A stretch of 64,000 bases of DNA. It comes from Gynurincola endophyticus. GTDB taxonomy: Bacteria > Bacteroidota > Bacteroidia > Chitinophagales > Chitinophagaceae. A program made the position numbers and the translations under genes. Shown here piece by piece: positions 34,984-44,459 of this stretch. The stretch's first letter is position 1; each line of letters opens with the position of its first letter. Under the pieces are notes generated by a model. The model ran no database searches, had not been told where the DNA came from, and worked only from the letters and a program-made list of their open reading frames with translations. The stretch is from NCBI RefSeq assembly GCF_003991195.1, contig NZ_RCWL01000003.1:372001-436000 (forward strand), read 5' to 3'.

Positions 34984-35370
34984 ATGCGTAGAAAAAGACC
35001 ATACGAGCAATCAATGTTTTATCATCTTTCCAGGTTGAAGGTTCCTTTGACTTATCTGATGGCATTGCTATTGGTTTGGTTATTAAATATCAACTATGTT
35101 ATTTATAAGGATAATGTTATCAATGATTTAGTATCAGAGTTGATGATTGAAGAAATTCCTGAGTCTTCTTTCCCGAATACTAATCCTGCAGGTCCGGATG
35201 AAAAATCTCCGAACGGACCTTTTTCTTTTTCTGAAGAATATATTCATGAAGGCGAATTAATGATTCACAATCATCTGATCGATGAAATCTACCTTCATAA
35301 AATTCATGCAACAGAACTTATAGAGTTATTTCACTTCGAGCTTTGGTCTCCTCCTCCTGAATTGGCATAA
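34984..35370 (+). CDS. hypothetical single-TM protein
   Basis: A 128-residue protein with a basic N-terminus (MRRKRPYEQS), one hydrophobic helix at about 20-42 (VPLTYLMALLLVWLLNINYVIY), and an acidic, His-containing extracytoplasmic part (GELMIHNHLIDEIYLHKIHATELIELFHFELW). I recognise no family. A TATATTTG -7 box at 34956-34963 lies 20 nt upstream but lacks a properly spaced TTG. It is on the same strand as the SulP gene, 178 nt upstream of it; the spacing contains a 14-bp palindrome, so joint transcription is uncertain. Confidence 0.6.
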   Translation: MRRKRPYEQSMFYHLSRLKVPLTYLMALLLVWLLNINYVIYKDNVINDLVSELMIEEIPESSFPNTNPAGPDEKSPNGPFSFSEEYIHEGELMIHNHLIDEIYLHKIHATELIELFHFELWSPPPELA

Positions 35371-35479
35371 AGGTAAAAACACCTTTATAGATCACTGTTG
35401 TTTTCCCCTAAACTCTTTACGCTTGTCGTAACGATTACTATTGTTGTCATTTGAAAAATTCCTAACCTGGGAAGCATTG

Positions 35480-35493
35480 TATGTATATACATA
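35480..35493. promoter_or_regulatory. 14-bp perfect palindrome upstream of the SulP operon
   Basis: TATGTATATACATA is its own reverse complement and lies 56 nt upstream of the SulP start codon. It could be a dimeric regulator site; AT-rich palindromes of this size can also arise by chance. Confidence 0.3.
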
Positions 35494-35548
35494 TGCTAAC
35501 GCCTATGTGGGCCCGTAAATTGGTGAAATCAGTTTTAATATCAAATAT

Positions 35549-37123
35549 ATGAGTGCAAAAAAGAAGATCGGAATATTCAGTTCATTAGGCTCTGATATTC
35601 CTTCAGCGATCGTAGTGTTTTTAGTGGCATTGCCACTTTGTTTGGGTATTGCATTGGGGTCCGGCGCGCCTTTATTTGCCGGATTGATCGGCGGTATCAT
35701 TGGTGGTATCGTGATCGGTGCCTTGTCGGGTTCTCAGTTAAGTGTGAGTGGTCCGGCAGCAGGCTTAACCTCTATTGTTATTGTTGCAATTACCAAGTTA
35801 CAGGTTTATGAAGCTTTCTTACTGGCAGTAGTGATTGCAGGTATTTTCCAGGTAATCTTAGGATTTCTGAAAGCAGGTATCCTGGGCGATTATATACCCT
35901 ATTCTGTGATTAAAGGGATGCTGGCAGCTATCGGTATTATCCTGATCATTGGTCAGGTTCCACACTTGCTGGGTTATGTGGCAGAAGATGCCAATCCCTA
36001 TGAAAGAATCTGGGAAGCCATTCTTAATTTCTCTCCGGTAGCATTAGGTATCGGCGCGCTTTCCATTGCCATTCAGTTGGTATGGGATAAGTACCTCGTG
36101 AAATTAGGAAAAGTATTCAAGCTCATTCCGGCGCCGTTGATTGTTGTACTGTTAGCAGTAGGAATCAATGAGTGGTTAAAAGAATCGAATCCTGCAACTG
36201 CACTTGATGCTACATTACTTGTGAGCATTCCTGTAGCTGAATCGTTCAACGAATTTTTGTCTTTCTTTACGCACCCAGACTTATCATATTTATCCAATTT
36301 TGCAGTATGGTCTACAGCGATTACCATCGCATTGGTAGCTTCTTTAGAAACGCTTTTGAATATTGAAGCAGCTGATGAACTGGATCCTTACCAGAGAGTA
36401 ACACCTACTAACCGCGAGTTAAAAGCTCAGGGAACCGGTAATATATTATCTGGTTTAATCGGAGGTTTGCCGTTAACCTCTGTGATTGTTCGTACTTCGG
36501 CAAACGTCAATGCCGGTGGTAAAACAAAAATGAGTGCAATCATCCACGGTTTACTGTTATTAGGATCTGTAGCCTTCATTCCTAAAATATTAAACTTAAT
36601 TCCATTGGCGGGCTTAGCAGGTATATTAATATATACAGGTTATAAATTAGCAAAACCAGCCATTTTCAAGGAAATGAAACAAAGAGGAAACGATCAGTTA
36701 ATTCCTTTTGTGATCACAATTGTGGCAATCGTGGCAACAGATTTATTAGTAGGTATCCTCATCGGTTGTGTTGTAGGATTGTTCTTTGTAATGAGAAGCA
36801 ACTTTAAATCTGCCGTTTTTGTAGTAAACGACGAAAACAGATACTTGTTCAGACTACGTAAAGACGTATCGTTCTTAAATAAACCTATCGTAAAAAGGAA
36901 ACTCGAAAAAGTACCGAAAAACTCATATGTGGTAATCGATGCTACCCGTGCCGATTATATCGATAAGGATGTTATTGAAGTGATAGAAGACTTTATTACA
37001 CACGCACCACTGAAAAACATTCAGGTAGAATTGCGTCAGAGTTTATATAAAGAACAAGGGTTTACGACGAAGGGAACAACATCTGTGACAGGAGCCATTC
37101 AAGACATGGTGAACTTAAAGTAA
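35549..37123 (+). CDS. SulP-family anion transporter with STAS domain
   Basis: A 524-residue membrane transporter. The N-terminal two thirds contain about 12-14 hydrophobic segments with SulP features: SDIPSAIVVFLVALPLCLGIALGSGAPLFAGLIGGI and SGPAAGLTSIV. A C-terminal STAS domain (about 440-520) contains SYVVIDATRADYIDKDVIEVIEDF. Two beta-carbonic anhydrases follow after 6 nt and 32 nt, so bicarbonate is the likely substrate rather than sulfate; such SulP-carbonic anhydrase pairs are known in several phyla. The gene lies 56 nt after a short palindrome. Confidence 0.9.
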   Translation: MSAKKKIGIFSSLGSDIPSAIVVFLVALPLCLGIALGSGAPLFAGLIGGIIGGIVIGALSGSQLSVSGPAAGLTSIVIVAITKLQVYEAFLLAVVIAGIFQVILGFLKAGILGDYIPYSVIKGMLAAIGIILIIGQVPHLLGYVAEDANPYERIWEAILNFSPVALGIGALSIAIQLVWDKYLVKLGKVFKLIPAPLIVVLLAVGINEWLKESNPATALDATLLVSIPVAESFNEFLSFFTHPDLSYLSNFAVWSTAITIALVASLETLLNIEAADELDPYQRVTPTNRELKAQGTGNILSGLIGGLPLTSVIVRTSANVNAGGKTKMSAIIHGLLLLGSVAFIPKILNLIPLAGLAGILIYTGYKLAKPAIFKEMKQRGNDQLIPFVITIVAIVATDLLVGILIGCVVGLFFVMRSNFKSAVFVVNDENRYLFRLRKDVSFLNKPIVKRKLEKVPKNSYVVIDATRADYIDKDVIEVIEDFITHAPLKNIQVELRQSLYKEQGFTTKGTTSVTGAIQDMVNLK

Positions 37124-37129
37124 CAACAC

Positions 37130-37756
37130 ATGAAAGCATTTGAAAAATTATTATTAGAAAATAAAGCATGGGCGTTTGAAAAGGTAGACGAAGATCCCGA
37201 CTACTTTAACCGATTGGCGCACTTACAAACTCCTGAAATATTATGGATCGGGTGTTCTGATTCGAGAGTTCCTGCGAATGAAATTACCGGAACACAACCA
37301 GGCGAAATTTTTGTACATCGCAATATCGCCAACATGGTGGTACCGAACGATCTGAACTTATTATGTGTGCTGGAATATGCAGTAATTTATCTTAAGGTTA
37401 AACACGTTATTGTGGTAGGGCACTATGCTTGTGGTGGTATTAAAGCCGCACTTAGCGATCAGAGCTTTGGTATCATTGATCAATGGATTGGCGGCATCAA
37501 AGAAGTGTATCATAACCATAAAACCGAAATTGATGCATTGGCAACCCTCGATGAAAAGGCAAATAAATTATCCGAATATAATGTTGCACAACAGGTTTTG
37601 AACGTATCAAAAACTGATGTAATTCAGCGTGTTTGGAATGATCCGACACTCACCAAACCAGAAATTCATGGTTGGGTTTATGATGTGCAGGATGGCATTT
37701 TAAAAAGAGTAATTGACCTCTCTGCCACCAGAGAAGAAAAATATACAGTACTTTAG
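37130..37756 (+). CDS. beta-carbonic anhydrase (first copy)
   Basis: A 208-residue zinc enzyme interconverting CO2 and bicarbonate. Zinc ligands C42, H98 and C101 are in IGCSDSRVPANEITG and VVGHYACGGIKAA, and the Asp-Arg dyad (D44, R46) is intact, indicating the type with an open active site. It begins 6 nt after the SulP stop, so it is translationally close to the transporter and should act on the bicarbonate it moves. A second carbonic anhydrase follows 32 nt later. Confidence 0.95.
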   Translation: MKAFEKLLLENKAWAFEKVDEDPDYFNRLAHLQTPEILWIGCSDSRVPANEITGTQPGEIFVHRNIANMVVPNDLNLLCVLEYAVIYLKVKHVIVVGHYACGGIKAALSDQSFGIIDQWIGGIKEVYHNHKTEIDALATLDEKANKLSEYNVAQQVLNVSKTDVIQRVWNDPTLTKPEIHGWVYDVQDGILKRVIDLSATREEKYTVL

Positions 37757-37788
37757 TAATAGAATTTTGTAACTCAAAATCAGTTAAC

Positions 37789-38433
37789 ATGTATACAGCG
37801 AGCGAAGCTTATATGAATTTATTGAAAAACAACGAAGATTGGGCAAATAAAAAAGTGCAGGATGACCCGGAATATTTTTCGAGATTAAAAGATTTACAAC
37901 AACCTGAATTTTTGTGGATTGGATGTTCTGATTCTCGCGTACCTGCGAATGAAATTACAGGAACACAACCTGGTGAAATATTCGTACACAGAAACGTAGC
38001 TAATCTGGTATTAAATACAGACGTAAACTTATTGAGCGTATTGGAATACTCAGTAAACGTATTAAAAGTTAAACACGTTATTGTTTGTGGTCACTATGGT
38101 TGCGGTGGTGTAAAAGCTGCTACCACTAACCACGATCACAAAATCGTGTTGAATATGTGGTTAAGAAATATCAAAGACGTGTATCGCTTCCACAGAGATG
38201 AGTTAGAAGTTTTGAATGAAGAACAAAGAGTAGACCGTCTGGTAGAATTAAATGTAGAAGAACAATTAAAAAACCTTGCTAAAACTTCTATCATTCAACG
38301 TGCATGGAAGCAACGCCAGGCGCCAACTTTACATGGCTGGGTATATAGCTTAGGAAATGGTAAAGTAAAATCGATTCTTGATATCGTTCCTGGTACAGAA
38401 ATCGATCCACTTTACACATTTGATGATCTATAG
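37789..38433 (+). CDS. beta-carbonic anhydrase (second copy)
   Basis: A 214-residue paralogue of the preceding gene with intact catalytic residues: C46, D48, R50 (IGCSDSRVPANEITG), H102 and C105 (VCGHYGCGGVKAA). The identical CSDSRVPANEITGTQPGEIFVHRN stretch in both shows recent common ancestry. It closes the SulP operon and is followed by a strong terminator. Having two anhydrases behind one transporter is unusual and may reflect heteromer formation or different localisation; neither has a signal peptide. Confidence 0.95.
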   Translation: MYTASEAYMNLLKNNEDWANKKVQDDPEYFSRLKDLQQPEFLWIGCSDSRVPANEITGTQPGEIFVHRNVANLVLNTDVNLLSVLEYSVNVLKVKHVIVCGHYGCGGVKAATTNHDHKIVLNMWLRNIKDVYRFHRDELEVLNEEQRVDRLVELNVEEQLKNLAKTSIIQRAWKQRQAPTLHGWVYSLGNGKVKSILDIVPGTEIDPLYTFDDL

Positions 38434-38480
38434 TCGAATCTATCGTGCTGTAAGGCAATTCCCAAAACAGCCCTTTGCAT

Positions 38481-38520
38481 AAAAAATGCCCTCAAAACAG
38501 TTGGTTTGAGGGCATTTTTT
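38481..38520 (+). terminator. terminator of the SulP-carbonic anhydrase operon
   Basis: Perfect 16-bp stem AAAAAATGCCCTCAAA (38481-38496) / TTTGAGGGCATTTTTT (38505-38520), 8-nt loop; the T tract is part of the right arm. Confidence 0.9.
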
Positions 38521-38529
38521 ATGGTGCAG

Positions 38530-38560
38530 TTTGAGATCGTATCGAAATTTCGTAGGTTTG
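38530..38560 (+). promoter_or_regulatory. consensus promoter of gldA predicting a leaderless transcript
   Basis: TTTG (38530-38533), 19-nt spacer, TAGGTTTG (38553-38560), then only CTAT before the gldA ATG at 38565. Both elements match the Bacteroidota consensus fully. Confidence 0.8.
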
Positions 38561-38564
38561 CTAT

Positions 38565-39482
38565 ATGTCTATTCTAGTTCAACAGCTCACAAAAAAATAT
38601 GGCGAACAAACAGCCGTTAACCAACTCTCTTTTGCTATACAGCAGGGCGAAATTGTGGGATTCTTAGGTCCGAATGGTGCCGGTAAGTCTACCACCATGA
38701 AAATGATTACCGGTTTTTTAATTCCGGATGAAGGAAACATTGAAGTGGATGGAGTGAATGTATTAGAAAATCCTACCTTAGCAAAGTCGAAAATCGGCTA
38801 TCTGCCAGAGTCGAACCCCCTTTATTATGATATGTACGTACGCGAGTACCTGACTTTCATCGCAGAAGTTCATCAGGTAAAGGAGATTAAACAACGGGTA
38901 GAGGAAGTAATTGAAATGGTTGGATTGACTCCCGAGTCAAAAAAAACGATCGGGCAACTATCGAAAGGATATAAACAAAGGGTAGGATTAGGAGCCGCAC
39001 TGATTCATGATCCGGCAGTGCTGATCCTGGATGAACCGACTACAGGTTTGGATCCAAACCAGATTATAGAAATTAGAGAGGTCATAAAACAATTAGGAAG
39101 AACAAAAACCGTTTTATTTTCTTCACATATACTGCAGGAAGTAGAAGCCATTTGCGACCGGGTAGTGATTATTAATAAAGGTAACCTGGTGGCAAATGAC
39201 CGTCTGAGTCATTTAAGATCAGAAGCCGGTAACCGCCAGGTGTTAAAAGTTTCTTTTAAAGAAGCATTGGAAGCCGCCTGGTTAGAAAGATTACCAGCTG
39301 TAACCACGGTTAATAAATTAAGTACTCACGAATGGGAAGTAACTTCTACCGTATTAGCAGAAGCCCAAAAGCAGATAATGCACCTAGCCATAGAAAATAA
39401 CCTCAACATCGTACAACTGCAGGCAGGTGAGTTGAGCCTGGAAGATATCTTCCGCCAGCTTACCGGCAGTAAACCGGTATAA
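38565..39482 (+). CDS. gldA: gliding-motility ABC transporter ATP-binding protein GldA
   Basis: A 305-residue ABC ATPase. Walker A GPNGAGKST (residues 35-43), signature LSKGYKQR (about 133), Walker B AVLILDEPTTGLDP, and H-loop SSHILQEVEA, followed by a C-terminal extension of about 85 residues. The sequence pattern from YLPESNPLYYDMYVREYL onward matches GldA of F. johnsoniae, which with GldF/GldG forms the gliding ABC transporter. gldF and gldG are not in the window, as is often the case. Transcribed from its own promoter. Confidence 0.87.
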   Translation: MSILVQQLTKKYGEQTAVNQLSFAIQQGEIVGFLGPNGAGKSTTMKMITGFLIPDEGNIEVDGVNVLENPTLAKSKIGYLPESNPLYYDMYVREYLTFIAEVHQVKEIKQRVEEVIEMVGLTPESKKTIGQLSKGYKQRVGLGAALIHDPAVLILDEPTTGLDPNQIIEIREVIKQLGRTKTVLFSSHILQEVEAICDRVVIINKGNLVANDRLSHLRSEAGNRQVLKVSFKEALEAAWLERLPAVTTVNKLSTHEWEVTSTVLAEAQKQIMHLAIENNLNIVQLQAGELSLEDIFRQLTGSKPV

Positions 39483-39513
39483 GGAGAATGATTGCTGTCA
39501 ATTATGAATTTAA

Positions 39514-40836
<1,323 letters not shown>

Positions 40837-40851
40837 TATTCCCGTATTTTT

Positions 40852-40879
40852 GTCCCCAACAACGTTGGGGACTTTTTTT
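40852..40879 (+). terminator. eno terminator abutting the divIC start codon
   Basis: Perfect 9-bp stem GTCCCCAAC (40852-40860) / GTTGGGGAC (40864-40872), 3-nt loop, then seven T (40873-40879), after which the ATG at 40880 begins immediately. A TATTTTTG box at 40845-40852 overlaps the left arm and would start a transcript inside the hairpin. Confidence 0.85.
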
Positions 40880-41179
40880 ATGAAATTTAGTTTAGGCCAT
40901 ATTCCAAAATGGGTGAAAAATCGCTACTTCATTGCTACTGCCGTATTTGTAGTATGGGTGATTTTTATCAATGAACAGAATCTGTTCACCACCTATTTTA
41001 CCTACCGTAAAGACCTCAAACAGTTCGAAAAGTCAAAAGAATACTACGAAACCGAAATTAATTCGGCCCAAGAAAAGCTCCGTCAGCTCAAATCAAACCC
41101 TGCTGCGCTCGAAAAATTTGCCCGCGAAAAGTATTTAATGAAGAAAGAAAACGAAGATTTATTTATTATCGCTGAATAA
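40880..41179 (+). CDS. septum formation initiator, FtsB/DivIC-like
   Basis: A 99-residue bitopic membrane protein: basic N-terminus, one membrane helix (about residues 16-34, FIATAVFVVWVIFINEQNLF), then a coiled coil (about 42-75) and a conserved end with LEKFAREKYLMKKENEDLFII. This is the FtsB/DivIC pattern, a divisome subunit bridging FtsL and FtsQ. The start is ATG 40880; the frame is open earlier but runs through the eno terminator. Expression must pass that terminator or start inside it. Confidence 0.88.
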   Translation: MKFSLGHIPKWVKNRYFIATAVFVVWVIFINEQNLFTTYFTYRKDLKQFEKSKEYYETEINSAQEKLRQLKSNPAALEKFAREKYLMKKENEDLFIIAE

Positions 41180-41334
41180 TCTGTTGATTATTAAAAAGTT
41201 AAATATATTTTATCTTTCCATTATTTATTTTTAATTTCAGATACAATAAGATTCATACTTTCTCGTTTATATATACGGACGGACACCGAAATTTGGACGA
41301 TTTCGGAATTATTTTAGGACTTAAATGGATATTA

Positions 41335-41565
41335 ATGACTACAAATGTAAACGTAGAAGAAATCATCGAATTCTTCTATAAAGACGCAACGCCTGCTGCT
41401 TTAGAAAGCACCGCATCGCAAATCGAAGAAGATTTTGAATTGCAGGAAGAACTGGAAAGCATTCAAAATATCGCCGATCAACTGGATGCAGAAATCGTAT
41501 CTCCACGACCGGAATTAATCTCAGCTATTTTAGATTACGCAAGAAAAACTGCTCCTTCAGTTTAA
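41335..41565 (+). CDS. small acidic conserved-type protein of unknown function
   Basis: A 76-residue, acidic, apparently cytosolic protein, mostly helical by composition (EEIIEFFYKDATPAALESTASQIEEDFELQEELESIQ). No membrane segment, no cysteine or metal motif, and no family recognised. The start is set at ATG 41335, since the upstream frame crosses a 7-bp hairpin (41286-41306). It sits between divIC and nth, all on plus. A protein-protein interaction role, for instance with a sigma or anti-sigma partner, is possible but there is no direct evidence. Confidence 0.6.
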   Translation: MTTNVNVEEIIEFFYKDATPAALESTASQIEEDFELQEELESIQNIADQLDAEIVSPRPELISAILDYARKTAPSV

Positions 41566-41568
41566 GCT

Positions 41569-41599
41569 TTGTTCTATTTTTCGAATTAATGTAAATTTG
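41569..41599 (+). promoter_or_regulatory. housekeeping promoter of nth
   Basis: TTG (41569-41571), 20-nt spacer, TAAATTTG (41592-41599). The nth ATG is at 41615, so the leader is about 10 nt; this also argues against a TTG start at 41597. Confidence 0.75.
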
Positions 41600-41614
41600 C
41601 TTTTTACTGCCGCA

Positions 41615-42268
41615 ATGACAAAGAAGCAACGTTACGATTATATTATTGAGTATTTCAAAGCAAATGCACCGGATGCTGAAACAGAATTGTTGTATGACAA
41701 CCCCTACCAGTTATTGGTGGCTGTTATCCTTTCTGCGCAATGCACCGATAAGCGGGTAAACTTAACCACTCCTGCAATTTTTAGAAAATACCCTGATGCT
41801 GAAGCATTATCGAAAACAGATTTCGATACGCTGTTTCCGCTGATCAGAAGTATTTCTTATCCCAACAATAAAACCAAACACCTGATAGGAATGGCGCAAA
41901 TGTTGGTGAAAGATTTTAACGGAGAAGTACCGCTTACTGTGGAAGAATTGATCAAATTACCCGGCGTTGGCAGAAAAACTGCTAATGTTATTACCTCCGT
42001 AGTGGATCAACAGCCGAATATGGCAGTAGATACACACGTATTCAGAGTATCGGCAAGAGTTGGTTTAACCACCAACGCAAAAACGCCATTAGCTGCTGAA
42101 AAACAATTGATAGCAAACTTTCCAAAAGAGTTAGTATATATTGCGCATCATTGGTTGATCCTGCACGGAAGATATACCTGCCTGGCCCGGTCTCCCAAGT
42201 GTAACCAATGCGGAATCACTGCTGCCTGTAAATATTACGCACAACAGCAGAAAAAACTAACCAGATAA
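41615..42268 (+). CDS. nth: endonuclease III
   Basis: A 217-residue bifunctional DNA glycosylase/AP lyase for oxidised pyrimidines. The helix-hairpin-helix LPGVGRKTANVI carries the catalytic lysine K121; the catalytic aspartate is D139 in AVDTHVFRVS. A C-terminal [4Fe-4S] site is complete: C-x6-C-x2-C-x5-C in CLARSPKCNQCGITAACKY. The start is ATG 41615 because the promoter box overlaps the six codons upstream. Monocistronic with its own promoter and terminator. Confidence 0.97.
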   Translation: MTKKQRYDYIIEYFKANAPDAETELLYDNPYQLLVAVILSAQCTDKRVNLTTPAIFRKYPDAEALSKTDFDTLFPLIRSISYPNNKTKHLIGMAQMLVKDFNGEVPLTVEELIKLPGVGRKTANVITSVVDQQPNMAVDTHVFRVSARVGLTTNAKTPLAAEKQLIANFPKELVYIAHHWLILHGRYTCLARSPKCNQCGITAACKYYAQQQKKLTR

Positions 42269-42294
42269 CTGTATAGATTTTAAAGAACTTACTG

Positions 42295-42333
42295 AAAAGA
42301 TCCCCATTACAAATGGTAATGGGGATCTTTTTT
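42295..42333 (+). terminator. intrinsic terminator of nth
   Basis: Stem AAAAGATCCCCATTAC (42295-42310) / GTAATGGGGATCTTTT (42316-42331), loop AAATG, T run continuing to 42333. Confidence 0.9.
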
Positions 42334-42401
42334 AGTATGAATGATTCATTTTAGAAGGGTCGCTAACATTTTAGCTGATTTATGGGGTCATTTTGAGCTG
42401 T

Positions 42402-43271
42402 CTAAAGATCATTAAACTTTATCAGTTGAAATTCGGGAGAGCATTCGAAAAGTTGTTTTAGTATTTGTATATGGCCTTGCCCATACAACACAAGTATGCG
42501 GTCATCTGGTGAAGTAGCAATCTGCTGTATATGACGGTAGATTCTGAGATTTCTGCTATACCAGTGCATTGCCAGTGCATCCGCCCCTCGTGTATCACCT
42601 AAAGTAAAATCTCCGACAAGGTTTATACCATATCCGCGGTTTAGTACTTTGTCAGAATTCTGATACCTGAAAATATCAAGTAATGGAGTTTTTAGTTTCA
42701 TCTCATCCACGTAATTAAAATACCTGTAATATAACTGCGTAATAGTGTCGTTATTTCTAAAATCCCAGTCTTTGTAGATACTGTCAAGAATTGGACGAAG
42801 TAAAAGAGAATCTTTTGAATTAGCTAGTGAATGAACCAAAGGCTGATCGTTCGTGCCGTATATAGTGTCAAGATGAAAGCGTTTCATTAAGCGAAATCCT
42901 ATCTGTTCAATTTCATCTTTTGCTAATTGCCGGCTTCCCTCTTTGTAGGCATCGTACTTTCTCATTAAATAACCAGTATTACGACCTGCCTCCACTGCTA
43001 TTTTGGTTGGTTTAAAGCGGGCAATATAGTCTATTAATTCATTGATTTGCAATTGTCTTTCATTGTTCATTACATCTACCTGTCTGTCTTTCGTTGTCTT
43101 ATGTGCATCTAAGTTGTAATAAGCAAAATGAAATGTTCCGACCAAAAGTACGGTAGGTTGTTTTCGATTGCCAATCAGAATGGAGTCCGGGTCAGCGATG
43201 TGCTGTGCTTTTAGCGAACTGCTCAATAGTAGGATTGTGCAGCATATAAATAAATGTATCGTATTTTTCAT
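42402..43271 (-). CDS. secreted TraB/DUF5694-like protein
   Basis: A 289-residue protein with a signal peptide (MKNTIHLFICCTILLLSSSLKAQ). LLVGTFHFAYYNLD near the N-terminus and VLYGQGHIQILKQLF near the C-terminus resemble the GxxH and GHI motifs of the TraB/Tiki erythromycin-esterase-like fold; PTKIAVEAGR fits the middle of it. Bacteroidota proteins of this type are grouped as DUF5694. The biochemical activity is unknown, possibly a metal-dependent hydrolase. It stands alone between nth and a LytS-type kinase gene. Confidence 0.7.
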   Translation of the reverse strand: MKNTIHLFICCTILLLSSSLKAQHIADPDSILIGNRKQPTVLLVGTFHFAYYNLDAHKTTKDRQVDVMNNERQLQINELIDYIARFKPTKIAVEAGRNTGYLMRKYDAYKEGSRQLAKDEIEQIGFRLMKRFHLDTIYGTNDQPLVHSLANSKDSLLLRPILDSIYKDWDFRNNDTITQLYYRYFNYVDEMKLKTPLLDIFRYQNSDKVLNRGYGINLVGDFTLGDTRGADALAMHWYSRNLRIYRHIQQIATSPDDRILVLYGQGHIQILKQLFECSPEFQLIKFNDL

Positions 43272-43402
43272 CTAACAAATCTATAGAAGACTATATTTTG
43301 CTATTTTGCAATTCGGCTAACTGTTGAAAATAATCTGTAAAAAATGCGTCACCTTTTTTGCAGATTAAAACAACGGTTTGGAAGATAGTGGAAAACGGAT
43401 AA

Positions 43403-43433
43403 CACTTATTAAGTTTAAGTAAGTGTATATTTG
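43403..43433 (+). promoter_or_regulatory. palindrome plus -7 box in front of the LytS-type kinase gene
   Basis: An imperfect palindrome CACTTA...TAAGTG (43403-43425, 8 of 11 pairs) directly abuts TATATTTG (43426-43433). Three nt later is the ATG at 43437. No TTG at -33 distance, so activation by a bound regulator would be consistent; the predicted mRNA is leaderless. Confidence 0.45.
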
Positions 43434-43436
43434 AGA

Positions 43437-44459
43437 ATGCCAGTACGTGTCTTACATTTAATTATTTACTTTTGCACGTTTTATGTTTTGTGGGATGCTG
43501 CAATAGATTTGTTTAACGGATTGCCCTTATTTACAAAGGACAGTTTCCGGCCAATGAATATTATCATAACGATTACCTCCTTTATTTCTTTCCTTCTGTA
43601 TCCTCTGACAGTGTGTTTTATACTTAGCAGGTTTGCACCACGTCGATTATTTTTATCTTTTCTGTTGATATTTATATCTATTCCGCTTATAATTTCATTC
43701 CGTTATCTGTTGCAGGAGGTGTTGGGGCCGATAATATGGGGGTTTGGAGTTTATTACGAACCTTATACATTCATTTTTTATTTCAGAGATAACCTATATT
43801 TCGCTGTGTTGTTTTCTTTATTTGGCTTTGCGTATTTTATTGTTGAATATTCACAGTATTCAATAAAACAACAGGCTGAATTATCGATGACTATTAAAGA
43901 AGCCGAACTTGCTTTATTGAAATCGCAGGTTAATCCACATTTTCTCTTTAATAATCTCAATAATATCTATGCCCTGGTCTATAGGAAAAATGAAAATGCT
44001 CTTACTGTTATCGAAATGCTTTCTTCACTTTTACGCTATGCGCTCTATGAGCAAAGAGATCAGGTAACTTTAGAAACAGAAATAGCGTATCTCAAAAATT
44101 ATATTGAACTACAACGGTTAAGAATTGATTCATCTGCAAATATTCACATTGATGTTGAGAATATAGATGGAACCTTATTGATTAGTCCACACTTATTGGT
44201 TAGTTTTTCTGAAAATGCTTTTAAACATGGCGATATGACAGATCCGGAACAACCCCTCACGGTAACCGGTTATACCGAAGACAATACATTCTTTTATCAT
44301 GTATTTAATAAGAAGAATACTTTTAACAAGCCTTCTGAAGTAGGAATCGGCCTGAGCAATGTAAAACGTAGATTGGATTTGTTATATCCCGGTAAATACA
44401 ATTTAAGTATAGCTGATGGCAAAGATGAATTCTCTATCGATTTACGAATTGAGCTATGA
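43437..44459 (+). CDS. LytS-type sensor histidine kinase
   Basis: A 340-residue membrane kinase with four hydrophobic segments (about residues 5-25, 37-60, 65-90 and 112-138), a coiled linker (SIKQQAELSMTIKEAELALLKSQVNPHF) containing the His_kinase motif NPHFLFNNLN with the phospho-His, and a C-terminal ATPase domain (SFSENAFKHG, GIGLSNVKRRLDLLY). The start is placed at ATG 43437; TTG 43431 lies inside a promoter box. The stop overlaps the following response regulator by 4 nt (ATGA), a classical two-component operon. The signal is unknown. Confidence 0.92.
   Translation: MPVRVLHLIIYFCTFYVLWDAAIDLFNGLPLFTKDSFRPMNIIITITSFISFLLYPLTVCFILSRFAPRRLFLSFLLIFISIPLIISFRYLLQEVLGPIIWGFGVYYEPYTFIFYFRDNLYFAVLFSLFGFAYFIVEYSQYSIKQQAELSMTIKEAELALLKSQVNPHFLFNNLNNIYALVYRKNENALTVIEMLSSLLRYALYEQRDQVTLETEIAYLKNYIELQRLRIDSSANIHIDVENIDGTLLISPHLLVSFSENAFKHGDMTDPEQPLTVTGYTEDNTFFYHVFNKKNTFNKPSEVGIGLSNVKRRLDLLYPGKYNLSIADGKDEFSIDLRIEL

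Noticed and set aside
35549-38433. Carboxysome or CO2-concentrating cluster
   Set aside because: There is no RuBisCO or shell protein; two carbonic anhydrases with a SulP transporter only suggest bicarbonate handling.
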